A stretch of 64,000 nt of DNA, taken from positions 1 to 64,000 of the forward strand of contig JALHCK010000007.1 in the NCBI GenBank assembly GCA_022841205.1, given 5' to 3'. The notes under the pieces were generated by a model. It saw only the letters and a program-made list of their open reading frames with translations. It did no database searches and had not been told where the DNA came from. Shown here piece after piece: positions 59,687 to 64,000 of this stretch. The position numbers and the translations under genes were made by a program. Positions within the stretch are counted from its first letter, which is position 1, and every line of letters starts with the position of its first letter. The DNA comes from Methanomicrobiales archaeon (GTDB lineage Archaea > Halobacteriota > Methanomicrobia > Methanomicrobiales > Methanospirillaceae).

Positions 59687-61593
59687 GGGTCACCCCGGCG
59701 CAACCGGCACTTCTCGAGCATCTCCTCGACCATCGGGAACATGGAAAGGTCCGTGTGTGGCAGGAAACAGCTCCCGGTATACTCGTCCATGAACGACGGT
59801 TCGGCATTGAGCTCGATGTAGGCGATCTTTCGTGCGATCTCGTCGATCAGCTTCTTCTTCCGCCGGTTGAGCAAGGCGAGGTTTGCCCCCTCGATTGCAC
59901 CGTTACCTATGGGGGAGATGCGCTCGACCGGCACTTCGGGAATGAGGCCGATGGTGATGGCGTTTTCCTTGCTGATGTAGTTTCCAAACGCTCCAGAAAA
60001 GTGGATATGTGCAATATCGTTCCTGGTAATCCCGGCCTGGTTCATCAGGGTCAGGCACGCGGCAAGGACGGAGGCTTTGCTCATGATCAGCGCTTTAATG
60101 TCGTTTTCGGTGATGACGATGTCCTTTCCGATACCGGTCTCTTCTTTCCATGCAACCACGAACTCGGGAACCTGCCTGCCAATCCTGACACGTTCGTGGG
60201 CGATGGCCGTGTTGATCCTGCCCGTCCGGTCGATGATGCATGCCCGGAGGAGTTCGGCGAGGAGGTCGATCAAGCCCGAACCACAGAGCCCTTTTGGCCT
60301 GACATGCCTGATGGTGCGGTAGGCCGGGGTGAGGGTGACGAGGTCGAGCGAGATCTGCTCGATTGCCCCGGCATTGGCCCGCATGCCGAAGAGCACTTCA
60401 CCGCCTTCGAGGGCAGGGCCGGCAGCTCCGGCACAGGCAAACATCCAGTCCCTGTTCCCGAGCACCACCTCGAAGTTTGTCCCGATATCGATGAGGAGCG
60501 ATACCTCGTCACGCTCGGCCATGCCCGAGGCAAGGATGTCGGCGATGATATCTCCCCCGACAAAGTCGCTCACCGCCGGGAAGATGAAGAGTCCCGAATT
60601 TTCCCCAACATCAAGTCCGGCCCGGCCGGCAGCTGCAGTGAGGTAGCGCCGCACCACCGGGACGTAGGGCTCCTCGATCATGTAGGCAGGATCGATTCCC
60701 ATCAGGATATGGGTCATGATGGTGTTTCCGGCAACAACCACTTCGTAGATATGGTCCCGGTCGATTCCGGCATTGTTGGCCGCCTCGGTAATCGCGGCAT
60801 TGATGCTCTCCGCGGCAAGGGACTGGAGCTTCTTCAGGCCCCCATCTTTTCGGGCATAGGTGACCCGGGATAGGATGTCCTCGCCACAGCTTATCTGCCG
60901 GTTGTAGCCTGAGGCGATACCCATGACGCTTCCGTCAATGAGGTTCCTGATATAGACAACGATTGTGGTGGTCCCGAGATCGACAGCTGCCCCGTAGCAG
61001 GCAGGCGTGGTATCTCCCTTTTCGATATCGATGAGGCGGTAACCCCCCGGGACCAGTACCACCGTTGCCGTCACCTTCCACCCGCTCTCCCTAAGTACTC
61101 TCGGTATCCGGCGGATGACTTCGAGCGGGGCATAGATAACCCCTTCTTTTGGCCCGCCTGCCTTCTCGATCCCCCACAGCAGCCGGGTGAGATCCGGCGA
61201 GGGATCATCGAGGCTTGGTGGAGAAAGGCTCAGTGCATACTTCCAGACCGCCGGGTTGAGCTCGGTGGAAGTCCCCATGACATCGATGAGGATCTTCTGT
61301 TCCTGCACGATGGACTCTTCCGGTATTAGTACCAGGACGTCCTCGGATACAGAAGTCTGGCAGGCAAGGCATGCCCCGGCTTCAAGTTCTTCTGCTGTGA
61401 AGAACTTCCCGTATTTATCACGGTCAAAGTCATAGCTGCCGCTCTTGACGTAAACCTTGCATTTCCCGCATTTCCCAAGGCCGCCACAGACAACGTTCAT
61501 GTGGATTCCCACCTGCTGGGCGGCCTGCAGGATGCTGCTCCCGCTTCGGACTTCCGTCTTCCTGAACCCCGGGATGAAGGTAACGGTCGGCAT
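59683..61593 (-). CDS. RACo-like reductive activator of corrinoid protein (ASKHA with [2Fe-2S])
   Basis: 636 residues. The N-terminal [2Fe-2S] ferredoxin domain has C36, C41, C44 and C75/C78. A linker follows, then the ASKHA ATPase domain from about 200, with AAVDLGTTTIVVYI, a central CGEDILSRV, SLLIDIGTNFEVVLG and FSGAFGNYIS. This is the RACo/RamA-like architecture (DUF4445) that reduces inactive Co(II) corrinoid protein using ATP. It lies directly between the corrinoid protein gene (CdhE) and the core-MetE gene. ATG 61593 is preceded by AACGGTCGG. Its target is most likely CdhE/CdhD in this operon. Confidence 0.9.
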   Translation of the reverse strand: MPTVTFIPGFRKTEVRSGSSILQAAQQVGIHMNVVCGGLGKCGKCKVYVKSGSYDFDRDKYGKFFTAEELEAGACLACQTSVSEDVLVLIPEESIVQEQKILIDVMGTSTELNPAVWKYALSLSPPSLDDPSPDLTRLLWGIEKAGGPKEGVIYAPLEVIRRIPRVLRESGWKVTATVVLVPGGYRLIDIEKGDTTPACYGAAVDLGTTTIVVYIRNLIDGSVMGIASGYNRQISCGEDILSRVTYARKDGGLKKLQSLAAESINAAITEAANNAGIDRDHIYEVVVAGNTIMTHILMGIDPAYMIEEPYVPVVRRYLTAAAGRAGLDVGENSGLFIFPAVSDFVGGDIIADILASGMAERDEVSLLIDIGTNFEVVLGNRDWMFACAGAAGPALEGGEVLFGMRANAGAIEQISLDLVTLTPAYRTIRHVRPKGLCGSGLIDLLAELLRACIIDRTGRINTAIAHERVRIGRQVPEFVVAWKEETGIGKDIVITENDIKALIMSKASVLAACLTLMNQAGITRNDIAHIHFSGAFGNYISKENAITIGLIPEVPVERISPIGNGAIEGANLALLNRRKKKLIDEIARKIAYIELNAEPSFMDEYTGSCFLPHTDLSMFPMVEEMLEKCRLRRGDP

Positions 61594-61599
61594 GGGATT

Positions 61600-62931
61600 T
61601 CAGGTCCACTCTTTTTCGAGAAATTCAGCAACATCTGCTGCATCCCGTGGTCCGACAAGCACCTTCCACCCGGTCTCGTCCTCGATTCGCCCCGAGAGCG
61701 GGGCGGCGTAGCCGGGAATGATCAGGGTCTTGTGGCTGACAAGGTCGGGCACCCCGAACTGCTTCAGGGAGTCCCTGACCAGGGTCTCCGAGAGTTTTCC
61801 GGCGGCAACAGCGGTAAGGACCGAGAGCCCTTCAGTATCGACGATCAGCATCAGCGAGTCGAATCCGGAGGCCTCGAGGTATCCCTGCAACGTGAAGTAG
61901 GTCAGGGAGAAGTTGACGGTCAGGAAGATCGGTGCACCGGGTCCCGGGTTTCCGACCCTGTATATCCCCGGGGTGATCTGGATGGGTTTCTGGGGATCGG
62001 TGTAGATGTTTTGCCGGAGGACGAGGAACGCTTTCCGGGATTCCTTCGGGACTGCATCGGCCACGAGGACCGACCCGTACTTGAGCACTCCGCAGATGAG
62101 GGCTGCATCCGGAAGCCCTGTCGCCCGGGTGTCGATGAAGATGGGATACCCGAGTGCAGGAGTGGTCCTGGAAATTGCATGCTGCCGCACCGCCGTAGCA
62201 GAGTTCAGCACCTCGTGGAGAGAGGCCGATGTCAGGTCGAGGACGAGGTGGGAAGCTCCCCCGGCGGCACAGAGCCCGGAGAGCCGGGCAAGTGAACCCA
62301 GATCGGGTGCCCGGATGGCGAGCGGGCATCCGTACTTTACGGCAAGGGCGCACATCTCCCGGTACTGGTCATGGCTTGCGGCATGGATGAGCGGCCGGAA
62401 GTTCCCACAGACCGCAAGGCCCGCTTCCTGTACGGCGGGGTCCTCTGCCATCAGGACTTCCGGGAGGTCGGCTACGGCTTCAACCGCCTCGACCGCTTTT
62501 CCAAAGGCAGAAGGAGAACCGCCTTCGGAACATACGGCGATGCCGTTCATCCGCAGGTCAAGGCCGATCCGCACCATGAGGTGGTCCCTGACATCGGCCA
62601 CGATCTCCTGGATCGTGTCTGCATCCATTTTGTCCGAGACGACGGTCATGATGCCCGGTTCGTGAAAGAACGCCTTTTCATGCCGGAACAAGACGATCTC
62701 CCCGCCAACGGTAAACGAACGCTCCCCGACACCGATCTTCACCTTCTGTACCGGAGGCCGGGTCGATGCCCCGAGAAGCTCCCTGACCTTCTCGTCCAGG
62801 TGCGGGCAGTCTTCTGCTTTCACCTTGCCGCTGGCAAGCTTCATGGCAAAAGTGAGACAGGTCGGCTCACCGCATTCCTTGCAGTTCTTCTTTGGGAGGA
62901 GCTTGTATATGTCGAGTGCTTTGAGCGCCAT
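61600..62931 (-). CDS. cdhE: Acetyl-CoA decarbonylase/synthase gamma subunit (corrinoid Fe-S protein large subunit)
   Basis: 443 residues. The N-terminal [4Fe-4S] motif has C17, C20, C25 and C42 (NCKECGEPTCLTF...AEDCP). A TIM barrel and a C-terminal corrinoid-binding Rossmann domain follow (TLIIPGYAAPLSGRIEDET, VLVGPRDAADVAEFL). It carries the methyl group between tetrahydrosarcinapterin and acetyl-CoA synthase. The frame opens with GTG 62943, but ATG 62931 has GGAGGTG upstream and the family start MALKALDIYKLLP, so I used it. One base separates it from cdhD. Confidence 0.92.
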   Translation of the reverse strand: MALKALDIYKLLPKKNCKECGEPTCLTFAMKLASGKVKAEDCPHLDEKVRELLGASTRPPVQKVKIGVGERSFTVGGEIVLFRHEKAFFHEPGIMTVVSDKMDADTIQEIVADVRDHLMVRIGLDLRMNGIAVCSEGGSPSAFGKAVEAVEAVADLPEVLMAEDPAVQEAGLAVCGNFRPLIHAASHDQYREMCALAVKYGCPLAIRAPDLGSLARLSGLCAAGGASHLVLDLTSASLHEVLNSATAVRQHAISRTTPALGYPIFIDTRATGLPDAALICGVLKYGSVLVADAVPKESRKAFLVLRQNIYTDPQKPIQITPGIYRVGNPGPGAPIFLTVNFSLTYFTLQGYLEASGFDSLMLIVDTEGLSVLTAVAAGKLSETLVRDSLKQFGVPDLVSHKTLIIPGYAAPLSGRIEDETGWKVLVGPRDAADVAEFLEKEWT

Positions 62932-62932
62932 C

Positions 62933-63895
62933 CTACGCACCACCTCCCGGTGATGACCAGAGCGCGCCGATCCCCGCTCTTAACTGGGCGATAGTTGACG
63001 GGTGACGGACGCAGACAATGGAGGCCCCGGCGATGGCTGCCGGGAGCATGGCATAGAGTTCCCAGGAGACAGAGATGCGATCGCTCTCAGATGGATCCGC
63101 TTCCCTGACCTCTTTTACCGTTAGCGAATCGGCAGCCGAGCAGATCATCGGCATGGTGAGATCGTCATCCCCTTTCAGGGCTGACGTGCGGATACGCTCC
63201 ATGACGGAGTACGAGTATTCGAACCCGTACCCCAGGGCACCGGTGTAAGGGTCGATGACGATCCGGTCGTAGGAAAGCCCGATCTCGCGGAGGAGGATGT
63301 TCAGTTGCTTGGCAAGGTTGATATCGATAGGCGACTGGGCGATCATCAGGTGGCCGAAAGCCATGGCCGTGGCGGCAATGCTCCGGTAGTGCCCGGCCTC
63401 GGCGGTCCCGATGAGGAGGCGTTCACCTTCGCCAGCCTCACCGATCCTCCGGAACACCTCGCTGTCAAGCGCAGGATCGTTGCTCCCCTCGATGATGAGG
63501 GGAAGCCCGGTTGCCTGGAGAACGGACTCCACTGTGGAGGTTACCGATGCAGGATCGGAAAACCCCCGTTTCCGGGTACTGGTCAGGAACAGGCGGATCA
63601 GGTCGGGAGCGTATTCCTGCCCGGCCCAACGGGCCCATTCCCCGGGATCTGACGACCGGTCCCCGAGGAACCGGTTCACCGGGGCCGGCCAGAGGGAACG
63701 GTCGTCGCATATCTCGTAGGCGATGAGGGGCCGGTGGCCGGTCGGGGGAGTCCCGACAAACGAGAGGTCCCGCTCGCCGCCAACGGTCACGGTCCCGGTC
63801 CTTGTACCGCCATCTGCCCTGGTCGCACCGATGGTGACGCTCCGCACTTCTCCGATCCAGTCCGCGAGGGTCTGCATGGTCATGGCAGTCCTCAC
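62933..63895 (-). CDS. cdhD: Acetyl-CoA decarbonylase/synthase delta subunit (corrinoid Fe-S protein small subunit)
   Basis: 320 residues. The barrel motifs match CdhD/AcsD: VTIGATRADGGTRTGTVTVGG at the N-terminus, LIEGSNDPALDSEVF, LIAQSPIDINLAKQLNILL and IDPYTGALGYGFEYSYSVMERI. It pairs with CdhE to hold the corrinoid. GTG 63895 overlaps the upstream cdhC-like stop (GTGA); ATG 63883 is an alternative. Complete in this window. Confidence 0.92.
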   Translation of the reverse strand: MRTAMTMQTLADWIGEVRSVTIGATRADGGTRTGTVTVGGERDLSFVGTPPTGHRPLIAYEICDDRSLWPAPVNRFLGDRSSDPGEWARWAGQEYAPDLIRLFLTSTRKRGFSDPASVTSTVESVLQATGLPLIIEGSNDPALDSEVFRRIGEAGEGERLLIGTAEAGHYRSIAATAMAFGHLMIAQSPIDINLAKQLNILLREIGLSYDRIVIDPYTGALGYGFEYSYSVMERIRTSALKGDDDLTMPMICSAADSLTVKEVREADPSESDRISVSWELYAMLPAAIAGASIVCVRHPSTIAQLRAGIGALWSSPGGGA

Positions 63896-64000
63896 AGGAG
63901 CGGCTTCATCCCGAGCGCAGGGTGGTTTACCCCGGAGAGGAACCCGATGAGATCCTCGATGGTCTCCGCGGTCTCCTCGTCGGCGATCTTTTCGAACAAT
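63892..64000 (-). CDS. Acetyl-CoA synthase beta subunit-like, C-terminal fragment at window edge
   Basis: Only the last 36 codons are in view, ending at TGA 63892-63894. The peptide FEKIADEETAETIEDL then FLSGVNHPALG resembles the tail of CdhC, the subunit that forms acetyl-CoA at a nickel-iron A-cluster. The neighbours CdhD and CdhE support this, but the A-cluster residues lie outside the window. It overlaps cdhD by four bases. Confidence 0.7.
   Translation of the reverse strand, partial: LFEKIADEETAETIEDLIGFLSGVNHPALGMKPLL

Overview
This window looks like chromosome of a methanogenic archaeon, most likely of the order Methanomicrobiales (Methanoregula/Methanosphaerula-like). The lineage call is inference from gene content. 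It rests on an archaeal DnaG primase, CDP-archaeol synthase, a tetraether lipid synthase-type radical SAM protein, a methanogenesis marker 14 protein, an MptN-like ATP-grasp ligase, acetyl-CoA decarbonylase/synthase subunits, archaeal type IV pilins and a PGF-CTERM surface anchor. I saw no rRNA, tRNA or CRISPR array.

Layout. 0.1-6.2 kb: a Rieske protein, then a minus-strand iron/cobalamin-class ABC importer operon that also carries a methyltransferase and an unusual radical SAM protein fused to a substrate-binding-protein-like domain. 6.2-8.7 kb: an AT-rich accessory patch with nested short repeats, a decayed DUF4258/MqsA pair whose antitoxin frame is broken by an in-frame TAG, and a MntA/HepT (MNT/HEPN) pair. 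8.8-17.1 kb: a DUF6790 membrane protein and a seven-gene overlapping operon for an archaeal type IV pilus-like machine (two pilins, double-F membrane platform, ATPase, TPR protein, TIM-barrel protein, small membrane protein). 17.2-24.1 kb: cell-surface genes, namely an orphan BtuF-like binding protein with a PGF-CTERM tail, two pilins and a 1316-residue PQQ-propeller/PKD surface protein. 24.7-30.2 kb: an AAA ATPase divergent from an ADP-ribosyltransferase-like gene, then a four-gene bacterial-style partner-switching cassette (metallo-beta-lactamase/degenerate kinase, STAS, SpoIIE phosphatase, RsbW-like kinase).

30.6-44.8 kb is mostly core metabolism: an RND transporter, pyrC, DUF167, dnaG, UPF0058, an MptN-like ligase, an ornithine cyclodeaminase/alanine dehydrogenase homologue, tes, carS, pyrE, purD, argF, a CPBP protease and a shortened TiaS-like protein. 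45.0-50.8 kb: a calpain-like protease followed by a propeller/PKD/PEGA membrane protein, and two tandem HEAT-repeat membrane proteins. 51.0-55.1 kb: a second iron/cobalamin-class ABC operon that also contains a methyltransferase. 55.5-57.4 kb: methanogenesis marker 14 and a small partner.

57.9-64.0 kb: a tightly coupled operon reading right to left: CdhC (partial), CdhD, CdhE, a RACo-like corrinoid activator, a core-MetE methionine synthase and a CooC-like nickel insertase. It is best read as one carbon-flow unit in which the corrinoid Fe-S protein feeds both acetyl-CoA synthesis and, probably, methionine synthesis, with dedicated reactivation and nickel maturation. The most unusual items are the radical SAM/SBP fusion in its transporter operon, the partner-switching cassette in an organism without sigma factors, and the ART-like gene with its 49-codon coupled ORF.
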